A stretch of DNA of 64,000 nt from the NCBI RefSeq assembly GCF_016907545.1, contig NZ_JAFBCD010000001.1:124001-188000 (forward strand), given 5' to 3'. Position numbers and translations under genes: made by a program. The notes under the pieces were generated by a model, which was not told the origin of the DNA, searched no databases, and saw only the letters and a program-made list of their open reading frames with translations. Below are positions 44,950-54,225 of the stretch, one piece after another; position 1 is the stretch's first letter; each line of letters starts with the position of its first letter. The stretch is from Paenarthrobacter ilicis (GTDB lineage Bacteria; Actinomycetota; Actinomycetes; Actinomycetales; Micrococcaceae).

Positions 44950-45069
44950 GTTACGGCGGTCATAGCGTGGGGGAAACGCCCGGTCCCATTCCGAACCCGG
45001 AAGCTAAGACCCACAGCGCCGATGGTACTGCACCCGGGAGGGTGTGGGAGAGTAGGACACCGCCGGACA
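44950..45069 (+). rRNA. 5S ribosomal RNA (rrn2)
   Basis: Same sequence as the rrn1 5S. Its offset from rrn1 is 7,699 because of a 3-base insertion (CCACCACCACGG against CCACCACGG) in the 23S-5S spacer near 44924. Confidence 0.93.
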
Positions 45070-45081
45070 ACCATTCACGAG

Positions 45082-45112
45082 AAGGCCCCGAACCACCCGG
45101 TTCGGGGCCTTC
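45082..45112 (+). terminator. rrn2 terminator hairpin
   Basis: Same GAAGGCCCCGAAC/GTTCGGGGCCTTC stem as rrn1. Identity between the operons ends at 45122, just after this hairpin. Confidence 0.8.
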
Positions 45113-45173
45113 CGCACTTAACAACCAAAACCACAGGCGCCCAGCCCAGCCAAGCGCCCCCAGCCCCAAGGCC

Positions 45174-46007
45174 CTAGCCCGAGAAGAACTCCGACAGTTC
45201 AGCCACGAGCTTCTCCGGTGCCTTGATGGGCCCGTCATGCCCTTGTCCGGCAAGGATGGTGTAGCTGGAGCCTGACAGGACGTCGTGGATCTGCCCGCAG
45301 GCAACACCAAAGTAGGCCGGGCTCTTCTCGCCCACCACGATCAGCGTTTCCAAGGGCAGGTCCAGGAACGGCTCGGCCGGCATGTCGGCAGCAATGACTG
45401 CTTTGATCTCCCGCACGCCGCAGGTCATGAGCTCACGCATTTGTTTGCCCATTGGCGTGGCTGCGGTCAGCTTGGTGGCCAGGGTGAGCATGGACAGGGG
45501 CATGCGCCCGAAGGCGCCTTCCGTCTCCACTCCCTTGATCAGGACGGCGAGGGCGCGATCGTAGTCGCCTGCCGCCGTCGCGCGTTCGTATTCCGGCGCC
45601 CATTCGGCTTTGACGCTGTGGTTGACGGACACAGCGGGGTCGTACACGGCCAAGCGTTCCACCGGAAGTGTCCGCGCTGCGTGGAGTGCCACGGCGCCAC
45701 CGAAGCTGTGTCCAAAGACGTCCGTGCTGGAGGTGTGTTTCATGACCGCGTCCAGGTCCTGGATGTCGGCTTCCAGCGTGTAGTCGTCGGCCTGCCGTGA
45801 CGAGTCACCGCGTCCGCGACGGTTGAACGTGTGTACGGGCCTGCCCAGGGCTTCGCTCAATTTCTGGGCAAACCGGGTGTAATCCGAAGCGGTAACCATG
45901 GAGGCCGGAACAACTACTACGCCGGAGCCTGCCGAAGTCAGCTCACCACCGGTGGTGAATACTTCCAGGTGTCCGCCGTCTGGGGTCATGATGATGTCGC
46001 GCGTCAT
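45174..46007 (-). CDS. Alpha/beta hydrolase, copy C of a tandem triplet
   Basis: 277 aa, cytoplasmic. The nucleophile elbow is GHSFGG in STDVFGHSFGGAVALHAA; the candidate catalytic His is in GQGHDGPI near the C-terminus. The shared block VHTFNRRGRGDSS is found in all three neighbouring hydrolases. The substrate is unknown. It converges on rrn2 and is 63 bases downstream of the middle copy on the same strand. Esterase, lactonase or haloperoxidase activities are all possible for this fold. Confidence 0.85.
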   Translation of the reverse strand: MTRDIIMTPDGGHLEVFTTGGELTSAGSGVVVVPASMVTASDYTRFAQKLSEALGRPVHTFNRRGRGDSSRQADDYTLEADIQDLDAVMKHTSSTDVFGHSFGGAVALHAARTLPVERLAVYDPAVSVNHSVKAEWAPEYERATAAGDYDRALAVLIKGVETEGAFGRMPLSMLTLATKLTAATPMGKQMRELMTCGVREIKAVIAADMPAEPFLDLPLETLIVVGEKSPAYFGVACGQIHDVLSGSSYTILAGQGHDGPIKAPEKLVAELSEFFSG

Positions 46008-46070
46008 GTCACGAGCCTAACCGAGCCGCCTGAAAGCGGGCAGTATCCGGCAGGTTGTGTGCATAACAGG

Positions 46071-46925
46071 TCAGCTTTTGAAGTAGTCCGAGATGTCCGA
46101 GACGAGCTCATGGACTGCCGCGGGAACCGAGCCATGGAAGCCTTTGGGTGACACCTCGAGCGTGCTGCCCGGGACGGCCCTGTTCAGCCTGGCCGCAGCC
46201 ACCTTGTAGAACTGCGGGCTCTTCTTGCCCACCACGAAGTGCGTGGTGGGCGGCAGGACTGAGAAGTCCCGCGGGGTCTCGGACTCGTCGAAGGCTGCTT
46301 TGAGTTCCCCCACGCCGGTGGGCAGCAAGCCGCGGAAGACCTTGTTGACCGAGGTTCGGGACACCACGGCCATGAGCCCGGCCAGAATGGGTTCGGGCAC
46401 TCGGGCCAGCGCTGTGCCGGCCTCCATGCCGCGCTTCATCTTGGCCATGGCCCGGTTGATGTCACCGGCGTTGACGGAGTCCTCGAACCCCTTGATCCAC
46501 CCGGTATCCATGCTGCCGTCAATATTCACCGCGGCGTCGTAGACGGCCAGTTTGTCCGGCTGGTGCGAGCTGCCCACGAATTCCTGCGCGGCATTGAGGG
46601 CCACTGAACCGCCCAGGCTGTGTCCCAGGATGTTCCTGGCCCCGGTGGCATCCATCACCGTTTTGACGTCCCCGATTTCGGTGGCCATGGAGTAGTTGGA
46701 CGGCTGCTCGCTGGACTTGCCCCGGCCGCGCCTGTCGTAGACGTCCACAGCCCAGCCGTCGCCCAGGCCCTTGGCGAAGGCGATGGAGAAGGGACGGTAG
46801 ATGAGGGCGGTCAGGAACGCTCCGCCGATCAGCACCACCCGCCGTTCACCGGGTGCGTTCTCGGTGCCGTAGCTGTACAAGGCGAGTTTGCCGCCGTCGT
46901 GCGTCTCTAATTCCCGTTCCCTCAC
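46071..46925 (-). CDS. Alpha/beta hydrolase, copy B of a tandem triplet
   Basis: 284 aa. Elbow GHSLGGSVALNAAQ, shared block VDVYDRRGRGKSSEQ, and a C-terminal His in SPKGFHGSVPAAVHE. The N-terminus RERELETHDGGKLALYSYG matches its two paralogues. It begins ten bases after the end of copy A and is probably co-transcribed with it. Substrate unknown. Confidence 0.85.
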   Translation of the reverse strand: MRERELETHDGGKLALYSYGTENAPGERRVVLIGGAFLTALIYRPFSIAFAKGLGDGWAVDVYDRRGRGKSSEQPSNYSMATEIGDVKTVMDATGARNILGHSLGGSVALNAAQEFVGSSHQPDKLAVYDAAVNIDGSMDTGWIKGFEDSVNAGDINRAMAKMKRGMEAGTALARVPEPILAGLMAVVSRTSVNKVFRGLLPTGVGELKAAFDESETPRDFSVLPPTTHFVVGKKSPQFYKVAAARLNRAVPGSTLEVSPKGFHGSVPAAVHELVSDISDYFKS

Positions 46926-46934
46926 CGGAACATC

Positions 46935-47831
46935 CTAGGGCGATACGGTCCGCTCGCCGGAAAACTGTGTCTCTGAGAGGAATCGCGCCATGCGCGCCGC
47001 GAGCCGGCGGCCGGGCCGCAACGGCCCCTCATGGAACTGCAGGGGAACAATGGCGAACTCGATTGCGGGCACCGCTCCGGCCAGGAGCCTTCCGGTTTCG
47101 GCAAAATAGGACGGGCTCCAGCCGCCGCTAAGCATCAGGGTGGGGGTGGTCAACGTCATGAAGTCGTCCAGTGTGCCGTCGGCGTCCAGCACAGCCCGCA
47201 TCTCGGTGACCGCGGTTGGCAGCAGGGACCGCATTTCCAGCCCAAGGCGGGTCCGGGCGGAGATGACGCTGATGGTCCGGAGTGCTCCCATGGGCAAATA
47301 GGAGATGGGGCCGGCTGTGCCCAGGCCCTGCACCAGGTGGGCCCAGGCGTGGTCGAGCTGGCCGGCCGTGACGGCTTGTTCGAGTTCGGGCCGCCACCGG
47401 CTGCTGAGGTTGCCGCCCAGGGAGACTGCGGCGTCGTAGGTGACCAGGCGGTTGATGGGGATGCGCCGCGCGGCCTGCAGCGCCACGAACCCGCCGTAGC
47501 TGTGGGCGACGACGTCCACTGCGCCCGTCTTCTCCATGACCATTTGCAGGTCGGAAATTTCGGTTTCCACGGAGTAGTCCGCGGGCTGCGGGGCAGAATG
47601 GCCGCGGCCGCGGCGGTTATAGGCGTGCACCGGCCGCCCCAGCATGAAGCTGAGGGTGCGGGCAAAGGGCCAGTACAGCGAATCGGTCACCAAGGTGCCA
47701 TGGATGAGTACGACGCCGGACGGTTCAGCGGGTGCCTTCAGTCCCGGAACGGAGGCGCCGGCTCCGGACCGGAAGGTGTGCACCTCAAGGTGGCCGCCGC
47801 CGTCGTTCGTCTCAACCGTCCATGTCTCCAC
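46935..47831 (-). CDS. Alpha/beta hydrolase, copy A of a tandem triplet
   Basis: 298 aa, first gene of the triplet. Elbow AHSYGG in VDVVAHSYGGFVALQAA, shared block VHAYNRRGRGHSAPQ and C-terminal His in LQFHEGPLRPG. The elbow begins with Ala instead of Gly, still compatible with an sm-x-S-x-G elbow. It is divergent from lysS with 76 bases between the starts. Substrate unknown. Confidence 0.85.
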   Translation of the reverse strand: METWTVETNDGGGHLEVHTFRSGAGASVPGLKAPAEPSGVVLIHGTLVTDSLYWPFARTLSFMLGRPVHAYNRRGRGHSAPQPADYSVETEISDLQMVMEKTGAVDVVAHSYGGFVALQAARRIPINRLVTYDAAVSLGGNLSSRWRPELEQAVTAGQLDHAWAHLVQGLGTAGPISYLPMGALRTISVISARTRLGLEMRSLLPTAVTEMRAVLDADGTLDDFMTLTTPTLMLSGGWSPSYFAETGRLLAGAVPAIEFAIVPLQFHEGPLRPGRRLAARMARFLSETQFSGERTVSP

Positions 47832-47893
47832 AGCCCGAGTCTATGCTCTGGGCAGGCTGCGGAGCCCCGGAAGTGAAGGCCGGCAATCAACGG

Positions 47894-47899
47894 TAAACT
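47894..47899 (+). promoter_or_regulatory. Possible -10 hexamer for a leaderless lysS transcript
   Basis: TAAACT lies eight bases before the GTG at 47908, the spacing expected if transcription starts at the first base of the start codon. AAGGA immediately before the GTG is too close to be a normal ribosome site. No clear -35 is seen. Confidence 0.35.
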
Positions 47900-47907
47900 T
47901 AAGGACT

Positions 47908-49437
47908 GTGACTTCCGCAAACACCGCAGCCCAGAACACCTCAACAGAGCCCATCGATGCCAGCGAGCAAATGCGCATCCGTATGGACAAGCGCGCCAAG
48001 CTGATCGAGAGCGGCACCGAGGCGTATCCGGTGGGCGTTGAGCGGACCCACTCCCTGGGCGAGATCCGGGAAAAGTACTCACACCTTGAGGCCGATGAGA
48101 CCACTGGCGACACCGTGGGTGTGACCGGCCGCGTGGTGTTTGTTCGCAACACCGGCAAGCTGTGTTTCGCAACCCTGCAGGAAGGTGGCGTGGACGGCAA
48201 GGGCGTTCGCCTGCAGGCCATGCTGAGCCTGGCCAACGTGGGCGAGGAAGCACTGGCCAACTGGAAGTCCCTGGTTGACTTGGGCGACCACGTCTTCATC
48301 AAGGGTGAAGTCATTTCCTCCCGCCGTGGCGAACTCTCCGTGATGGCTGATTCCTGGTCCATGGCTTCCAAGGCGTTGCGTCCGTTGCCCGTGCTGCACG
48401 CGGAACTCAACGAGGAAACCCGCGTCCGGCAGCGCTACGTGGACCTGATGGTCCGCGATGAAGCGCGTGAAATGGTGTACAAGCGTGCCGCAATTACCCG
48501 ATCTGTGCGGGACACCTTGGACAGCCATGGGTATGTTGAGGTGGAAACACCCATCCTTCAGTTGGTTCACGGTGGCGCCAGCGCGCGCCCCTTCGAAACG
48601 CACATGAATGCATTCGACCAGAAAATGACGCTGCGGATCGCCACGGAACTGTTCCTGAAGCGCGCTGTGGTGGGTGGCATTGACCGCGTGTACGACATGG
48701 GCCGCGTTTTCCGCAATGAGGGAGTGGACTCAACCCACAGCCCCGAATTCACCACGTTGGAATGCTACGAGGCATGGGCAGATCAGTTCGTCATGGCCGA
48801 ACGCATGAAGGAAATCATCCTGAATGTTGCCGACGTTGTGGGCACCCGGACCGTACAAACCGATGCCGGTGAGATTAACCTCGACGGCGAATGGGCTTGG
48901 GTTTCGGTGTACCCGGGACTTTCCGAAGCGGTGGGCGTGGAAATTACGCCCGACACCACCGAGGACGAGCTGCTGGCAATTGCGGCCAAGCACGATATCA
49001 AGGTGGACTCAAAGTGGGATGCCGAAAAACTGGTGGTGGAACTGTTCGGCGAAATCGTGGAGCCCACCCTGATCAACCCCACATTCGTCTACGACTATCC
49101 GCCCTCCGCGCAGCCCCTGGCCCGCCCGCACCGTGAAGACGGCCGGATCATTGAGGCCTGGGATTTGATTATTGGCGGTATGGAACGTGGAACGGCGTTC
49201 TCTGAACTTATTGATCCGGTAATTCAGCGTGAGCGTCTCACGGAGCAGTCGCGCCGTTCCGCCGCCGGAGACGACGAAGCCATGCAATTGGATGAGGACT
49301 TCCTGCGCGCCCTGGAATATGGAGCCCCGCCCATGGGCGGTATCGGTTTGGGTATCGATCGCCTGGTGATGCTATTCACCGGTGCAGGTATCCGCGAAAC
49401 CATTCTTTTCCCCCTGCTGAAGCCCGAAGGACACTGA
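47908..49437 (+). CDS. lysS: Lysine--tRNA ligase (class II)
   Basis: Cytoplasmic class II synthetase charging tRNA-Lys. 509 aa from the GTG at 47908; the frame is open to 47644 but that part overlaps the divergent hydrolase. The OB-fold anticodon domain (VGVTGRVVFVRNTGKLCFATL) precedes the catalytic domain: motif 2 is VFRNEGVDSTHSPEFTTLECYEA and motif 3 is GIGLGIDRLVMLFTGAG. It overlaps nothing and is followed after two bases by a 57-aa membrane protein gene. Confidence 0.95.
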   Translation: MTSANTAAQNTSTEPIDASEQMRIRMDKRAKLIESGTEAYPVGVERTHSLGEIREKYSHLEADETTGDTVGVTGRVVFVRNTGKLCFATLQEGGVDGKGVRLQAMLSLANVGEEALANWKSLVDLGDHVFIKGEVISSRRGELSVMADSWSMASKALRPLPVLHAELNEETRVRQRYVDLMVRDEAREMVYKRAAITRSVRDTLDSHGYVEVETPILQLVHGGASARPFETHMNAFDQKMTLRIATELFLKRAVVGGIDRVYDMGRVFRNEGVDSTHSPEFTTLECYEAWADQFVMAERMKEIILNVADVVGTRTVQTDAGEINLDGEWAWVSVYPGLSEAVGVEITPDTTEDELLAIAAKHDIKVDSKWDAEKLVVELFGEIVEPTLINPTFVYDYPPSAQPLARPHREDGRIIEAWDLIIGGMERGTAFSELIDPVIQRERLTEQSRRSAAGDDEAMQLDEDFLRALEYGAPPMGGIGLGIDRLVMLFTGAGIRETILFPLLKPEGH

Positions 49438-49439
49438 TC

Positions 49440-49613
49440 ATGGAGTACATCGCAGTCCTGGCCCCCTCCATTGTGGTGGGCTTGATCTTCTGGTTCGCCA
49501 TGAAGTCGATCTTCAATGCCGATAAATCGGAACGCCAGGCAGAAGCGGCTGCGCAGGCCGAAGCTAATTTGAAAAATACCGGTCCGGTTCCTGAGGGTCC
49601 TTCACCTGAATAG
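49440..49613 (+). CDS. Small membrane protein (57 aa) downstream of lysS
   Basis: A short gene too small for usual length filters. It starts at ATG 49440, with AAGGA in the end of lysS, and ends TAG 49611-49613. The protein has one membrane helix, IAVLAPSIVVGLIFWFAM, followed by a charged Ala/Glu-rich segment (DKSERQAEAAAQAEA) and a Pro-rich end. Sequences of this kind follow lysS in Arthrobacter relatives in my recollection; function is unknown. It is very probably co-transcribed with lysS. Confidence 0.75.
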   Translation: MEYIAVLAPSIVVGLIFWFAMKSIFNADKSERQAEAAAQAEANLKNTGPVPEGPSPE

Positions 49614-49654
49614 CAGGTAATTGGCTAACAACCCACAGAGAATCCAAATGTGCT

Positions 49655-49684
49655 TTGACGCGCATGCTTGCTGTGACAGATAAT
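49655..49684 (+). promoter_or_regulatory. Vegetative promoter for lsr2
   Basis: TTGACG (49655-49660), 18 bases, GATAAT (49679-49684) is close to consensus and lies 58 bases before the lsr2 start, in an AT-richer stretch than its surroundings. Confidence 0.6.
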
Positions 49685-49741
49685 CGAAATAGGAACCCGG
49701 GGAATTTCTGATTATCCAACCCTCCAAATGAGAGGCAACAC

Positions 49742-50068
49742 ATGGCACAGAAAGTAAAAATCATCCTCGTCGATGACCTGGATGACGGCGCAGCGGACGA
49801 AACTGTCCGCTTTGGACTTGATGGCGTGAGCTACGAGATGGACCTGTCCACCGCCAACGCAGCAGCACTCCGTAAAGCCTTGGAACCTTACGTGGCCAAG
49901 GCCCGCAAGACCTCCTCCGGCCGTGCAACCCGTGGCCGCTCCACCGCGGCCCGCAGCCAGGATTCAGCACAAATCCGCCAGTGGGCCCGGGATAACGGTT
50001 ACACGGTCAACAGCCGTGGACGTATTCAGGCCGAAATTCAGGAAGCCTACCAAAAGGCCAATTCCTGA
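49742..50068 (+). CDS. lsr2: Nucleoid-associated protein Lsr2 (xenogeneic silencer)
   Basis: Small H-NS-like DNA-binding protein of Actinobacteria that bridges DNA and silences AT-rich genes. 108 aa. The N-terminal oligomerisation domain has MAQKVKIILVDDLDDG and VSYEMDLSTANAAALRKAL; a Ser/Arg/Thr-rich linker follows; the C-terminal DNA-binding domain is IRQWARDNGYTVNSRGRI with the RGR hook. The ATG has GAGAGG eight bases upstream. It lies between lysS and clpC, a placement common in the group. A terminator follows. Confidence 0.95.
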   Translation: MAQKVKIILVDDLDDGAADETVRFGLDGVSYEMDLSTANAAALRKALEPYVAKARKTSSGRATRGRSTAARSQDSAQIRQWARDNGYTVNSRGRIQAEIQEAYQKANS

Positions 50069-50079
50069 TTCATCGCCCT

Positions 50080-50108
50080 AATGCCCCGGCAGCTGATGCC
50101 GGGGCATT
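50080..50108 (+). terminator. lsr2 rho-independent terminator
   Basis: AATGCCCCGGCA (50080-50091) pairs with TGCCGGGGCATT (50097-50108), followed by GGTCTTTT. Confidence 0.8.
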
Positions 50109-50357
50109 GGTCTTTTAACTCCGGAAGTGCGGGTGGCAACCTTGCGCTCCCCATCAGCGGCATGCCGCACGGGGTAACAGCACTGCGGCAGCCCAATGAA
50201 GGGAACCTGGCAGCATGTCACCGTCCGTGATCGGGGTCAAGGGGAAGCGGGCTGTTTATTCCGCAATACCGTCATGTTTCCCCTGTGGCGAACACGCCCC
50301 AAAATTCGTGCTCCTGCACGTAGAGTCAAAGTACGTCGTAGCTAGGAGTGTGGCGAA

Positions 50358-52850
50358 ATGTTTGAGAGATTTACGGACCGTGCCCGTCGCGTGGTCGTCC
50401 TTGCCCAAGAAGAGGCACGGATGCTCAACCACAATTACATCGGTACCGAGCACATCCTCTTGGGGCTGATCCACGAGGGTGAAGGCGTTGCAGCCAAGGC
50501 GCTCGAGTCCCTGAGCATTTCGCTCGATGGTGTTCGCGAGCAGGTGCAGGAGATCATCGGTCAGGGCCAGCAGGCTCCTTCCGGTCACATCCCCTTCACG
50601 CCGCGCGCCAAGAAGGTGCTGGAGCTCTCGCTCCGCGAAGCGCTGCAGCTCGGCCACAACTACATCGGAACCGAACACATCCTGCTCGGCCTCATTCGCG
50701 AAGGCGAAGGCGTGGCCGCGCAGGTACTGGTGAAGCTGGGTGCTGACCTGAACAGGGTCCGCCAGCAGGTCATCCAGTTGCTGTCCGGGTACCAGGGCAA
50801 GGAAACTCCCGGCAGTGGTTCCGGTCAGGGCCAGCCCGAGGGCACCCCCGCTGGTTCGGTGGTACTGGACCAGTTCGGGCGCAACCTCACCCAGGCTGCC
50901 CGTGAGAACAAGCTTGACCCTGTGATTGGCCGCGAGCAGGAGATGGAACGCGTCATGCAGGTCCTCTCACGCCGTACCAAGAACAACCCTGTTTTGATCG
51001 GTGAGCCCGGCGTCGGTAAGACGGCCGTCGTCGAGGGCCTTGCCCAGGCGATTGTCCGCGGCGATGTCCCGGAGACCATCAAGGACAAGCAGCTGTACAC
51101 GCTTGACCTTGGTTCGCTGGTTGCCGGCTCCCGCTACCGTGGTGACTTCGAAGAGCGCCTGAAGAAGGTCCTCAAGGAAATCCGTACGCGCGGTGACATC
51201 ATCCTGTTCATCGATGAGATCCACACCCTGGTGGGTGCTGGTGCTGCTGAAGGCGCCATCGATGCTGCTTCCATCCTCAAGCCGATGCTTGCCCGTGGTG
51301 AACTCCAGACCATCGGTGCAACCACCCTTGACGAGTACCGTAAGCACATCGAAAAGGACGCTGCGCTCGAGCGTCGTTTCCAGCCCATCCAGGTCAAGGA
51401 GCCCTCTGTTGCGCACGCGATCGAGATCCTCAAGGGCCTGCGCGACCGCTACGAGGCACACCACCGCGTAACGATCACCGACGGCGCCCTCGCCTCGGCA
51501 GCGCAGCTGGCCGAACGCTACATCTCGGACCGCTTCCTTCCGGACAAGGCGATCGACCTCATCGATGAAGCGGGCGCACGCCTGCGCATCCGCCGGATGA
51601 CCGCTCCGCCGGAACTCAAGGCCATGGATGAGCGCATTGCCGACGTGAAGATGGAGAAGGAATCTGCCATCGACGCCCAGGACTTTGAGGGTGCTGCCTC
51701 GCTGCGCGACAAGGAGCAGAAGCTCATTGCCGAACGCGCAGAAAAGGAACGCACATGGAAGTCCGGCGGCATGGACGACATCTCCGAGGTTGACGAGGAC
51801 CTGATCGCGGAAGTTCTTGCGAACTCCACGGGCATCCCGGTCTTCAAGCTCACCGAGGAAGAGTCCTCGAGGCTCCTCAAGATGGAAGACGAGCTGCACA
51901 AGCGCGTTGTGGGCCAGGATGAGGCCATCAAGGCCCTGTCCCAGGCAATCCGCCGCACCCGTGCAGGCCTGAAGGACCCCAAGCGTCCGGGTGGCTCGTT
52001 CATCTTCGCCGGCCCCACCGGCGTCGGTAAGACGGAACTTGCCAAGGCACTTGCCGAGTTCCTGTTCGGTGAAGAGGATGCCCTCATCACCCTGGACATG
52101 TCCGAGTACTCCGAGAAGCACACGGTTTCGCGTCTCTTCGGTGCGCCCCCGGGCTACGTGGGCTACGAAGAAGGTGGCCAGCTGACCGAGAAGGTCCGCA
52201 GGCGTCCGTTCTCCGTTGTCCTGTTCGACGAAGTGGAAAAGGCCCACGCGGACCTCTTCAACTCGCTGCTGCAGATCCTGGAAGACGGCCGACTGACCGA
52301 TTCCCAGGGCCGCGTGGTGGACTTCAAGAACACCGTGATCATCATGACCACCAACCTTGGTACCCGCGATATCTCCAAGAGCGTGGCAACGGGCTTCCAG
52401 TCCGGCACGGACACCCAGACCGGCTACAACCGGATGCGGGCCCGCGTGACGGAGGAGCTCAAGCAGCACTTCCGCCCCGAGTTCCTCAACCGTGTTGACG
52501 ACGTCGTGGTGTTCCCGCAGCTGACGCAGGACGAGATCATCGAGATCGTGGACCTGTTCGTGACCCGCCTGGAGCGTCGACTCAAGGACAAGGACATGGG
52601 CATCGAGCTCACGCCCGCCGCCAAGGTTCTGCTGGCCACGCGTGGTTACGATCCCGCCATGGGTGCGCGGCCGCTGCGCCGCACCATCCAGCGCGAGATC
52701 GAGGACCAGCTGTCCGAGAAGATCCTCTTCGGTGAGATCCACGCCGGTGACATAGTGGTGGTGGACGTTGACGGCGAAGGTGACGAGGCCAAGTTCACTT
52801 TCGAGGGCAACGCCAAGCCGCGTATCCCGGAGATCGCTCCGACCGCATAA
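50358..52850 (+). CDS. clpC: ATP-dependent Clp protease ATP-binding subunit ClpC
   Basis: Hsp100/AAA+ unfoldase that feeds substrates to ClpP. 830 aa. Two Clp-N repeats (about residues 1-145) are followed by AAA module 1 with Walker A GEPGVGKT (G215), a UVR/middle domain at about 425-460 that distinguishes ClpC from ClpA, and AAA module 2 with Walker A GPTGVGKT (G552). [16 protein letters not shown] is the second Walker B. The upstream 289 bases (50069-50357) hold the lsr2 terminator and a leader of about 250 bases with no clear regulator site. A terminator follows the stop. Confidence 0.96.
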   Translation: MFERFTDRARRVVVLAQEEARMLNHNYIGTEHILLGLIHEGEGVAAKALESLSISLDGVREQVQEIIGQGQQAPSGHIPFTPRAKKVLELSLREALQLGHNYIGTEHILLGLIREGEGVAAQVLVKLGADLNRVRQQVIQLLSGYQGKETPGSGSGQGQPEGTPAGSVVLDQFGRNLTQAARENKLDPVIGREQEMERVMQVLSRRTKNNPVLIGEPGVGKTAVVEGLAQAIVRGDVPETIKDKQLYTLDLGSLVAGSRYRGDFEERLKKVLKEIRTRGDIILFIDEIHTLVGAGAAEGAIDAASILKPMLARGELQTIGATTLDEYRKHIEKDAALERRFQPIQVKEPSVAHAIEILKGLRDRYEAHHRVTITDGALASAAQLAERYISDRFLPDKAIDLIDEAGARLRIRRMTAPPELKAMDERIADVKMEKESAIDAQDFEGAASLRDKEQKLIAERAEKERTWKSGGMDDISEVDEDLIAEVLANSTGIPVFKLTEEESSRLLKMEDELHKRVVGQDEAIKALSQAIRRTRAGLKDPKRPGGSFIFAGPTGVGKTELAKALAEFLFGEEDALITLDMSEYSEKHTVSRLFGAPPGYVGYEEGGQLTEKVRRRPFSVVLFDEVEKAHADLFNSLLQILEDGRLTDSQGRVVDFKNTVIIMTTNLGTRDISKSVATGFQSGTDTQTGYNRMRARVTEELKQHFRPEFLNRVDDVVVFPQLTQDEIIEIVDLFVTRLERRLKDKDMGIELTPAAKVLLATRGYDPAMGARPLRRTIQREIEDQLSEKILFGEIHAGDIVVVDVDGEGDEAKFTFEGNAKPRIPEIAPTA

Positions 52851-52881
52851 GGCCTTGGCCTGAGCAACAGTTCATCAGCAG

Positions 52882-52917
52882 ATGCCCCGCCCATTCCGAT
52901 CGGAGTGGGCGGGGCAT
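52882..52917 (+). terminator. clpC rho-independent terminator
   Basis: ATGCCCCGCCCA (52882-52893) pairs with TGGGCGGGGCAT (52906-52917), followed by TTGTCGTT. Confidence 0.75.
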
Positions 52918-52951
52918 TTGTCGTTCCAGCTGGACAACTGAAGGAAACAGA

Positions 52952-54160
52952 ATGCGGATACTCATGGTGGCCCCCGGAACGCAGGGCGATGTGGCCCCGA
53001 TGGCCGGCCTGGGCTGCAGGCTCCAGGACGAGGGCTATGAGGTATCCATCGCTGCCAATCCGGCGTACGCTGCGGTAGTGGTTGGCGCGGGCTGTGAGTT
53101 CAGGCCGTTGCCCGGGAACCTGGCCGAACTGATCAAGCATCCGGCACCCGGGGCCAAAGCATCTTCCGGTTCCCTGGTGACCTTCTGGCGCAAGCTGGGG
53201 GAGTACATGGAGGGCGCCGCGAAGGGTACGTTGGCGGCTGCTGAAGCAGGGGCGGACGTAATCATGGCCAACTCCGTTTCGCCGTATGCCTACGACGTCG
53301 GCGAGGCGTTGGGGATCCCCGTCCTCGGCGCCCATTTGCAGCCTACGGAGCCTAGTTCCGCCTATCCGCCCGTGCTGATGAATCTTGCCAGGAGCCTGGG
53401 CCCGGCGGGCAACAAAATCTTCGGTGAGCGGGCTGCTGCGGGTCCGGCACCGTATGACGCTCCCTCCGCGAGGATCCGTAAAACCCTGGGCCTCGGCACG
53501 TTGGGCAGGGCTGCTGCGGAACGGCAGCGGAGGAACGCGCATGCCACCACGCTTTTCGGCATCAGTCCCACTGTTCTGCCCCGGCCGTCGGACTGGCATC
53601 CCGGGCTCACCATGGCCGGCTACTGGTGGCCGCACGAAGACCCGGACTGGACGCCCTCCGATTCCCTGGTGGACTTCCTGAGTGACGGTCCTCCGCCGGT
53701 CTTTGTGGGGTTTGGCAGCAGTGCGGACATTGATCCCGGGTTCATTCTGCAAGCCACCCGCCGGGCCGGGGTCCGGGCTGTGGTGCAGGGAGCCGATGCC
53801 GTTCTGGGCGATGATGCGATGGGAGTTGGAAGTGTTCCGCACCAGTGGCTCTTCCCGCAAATGGCGGCAGTAGTTCACCATGCTGGATCCGGGACCACGG
53901 CCGCCGGGCTGCGTGCGGGTGTTCCGGCTGTGGGTGTGCCGGTCTACACGGATCAACCCTTGTGGGCCTCCAGGATTGCGGCTTTGGGTGCGGGGCCGCG
54001 GCCCGTTCCGTACAAGAAACTCAGCCCCCAGCGGTTGGGTGACGCCATAGCGAAAGCCGGCAGGTCGGCGTCGTACGCCCATCACGCCCGGCGGGTGGCT
54101 GCGGCTCTGGCGGCAGAGGACGGCACCGCCGCAGTGCTGCGGGCGCTTCGGAATATCTGA
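52952..54160 (+). CDS. Glycosyltransferase, UGT/MGT (GT1) family
   Basis: 402 aa, GT-B fold, nucleotide-sugar dependent. The N-terminal domain begins ILMVAPGTQGDVAPMAGLGCRL, like UGT/MGT enzymes acting on sterols, macrolides or other hydrophobic acceptors. The C-terminal donor-binding block is PQMAAVVHHAGSGTTAAGLRA, followed by GVPAVGVPVYTDQPLWASR. The acceptor cannot be inferred. It follows the clpC terminator, so is probably transcribed on its own. ATG at 52952 has AAGGAAACAGA before it. Confidence 0.88.
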   Translation: MRILMVAPGTQGDVAPMAGLGCRLQDEGYEVSIAANPAYAAVVVGAGCEFRPLPGNLAELIKHPAPGAKASSGSLVTFWRKLGEYMEGAAKGTLAAAEAGADVIMANSVSPYAYDVGEALGIPVLGAHLQPTEPSSAYPPVLMNLARSLGPAGNKIFGERAAAGPAPYDAPSARIRKTLGLGTLGRAAAERQRRNAHATTLFGISPTVLPRPSDWHPGLTMAGYWWPHEDPDWTPSDSLVDFLSDGPPPVFVGFGSSADIDPGFILQATRRAGVRAVVQGADAVLGDDAMGVGSVPHQWLFPQMAAVVHHAGSGTTAAGLRAGVPAVGVPVYTDQPLWASRIAALGAGPRPVPYKKLSPQRLGDAIAKAGRSASYAHHARRVAAALAAEDGTAAVLRALRNI

Positions 54161-54225
54161 AACTACTGTTTCACTATTAGTGAACCTCTCTGTGATTCGC
54201 GGCACAAAGCGGGTTGAATCGGAGC

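Noticed and set aside
50281-50357. ClgR or HspR/HAIR operator before clpC
   Set aside because: No match to CTTGAGT-N7-ACTCAAG, and the GGCG-AACA-CGCC stretch does not fit the ClgR consensus I recall.
50967-52742. 591-aa open frame antisense to clpC
   Set aside because: Same codon-bias shadow effect; no domain is recognisable.
52646-54205. 519-aa minus-strand frame across the glycosyltransferase
   Set aside because: Overlaps both clpC and the glycosyltransferase and is Arg/Gly/Pro-rich with no domain.
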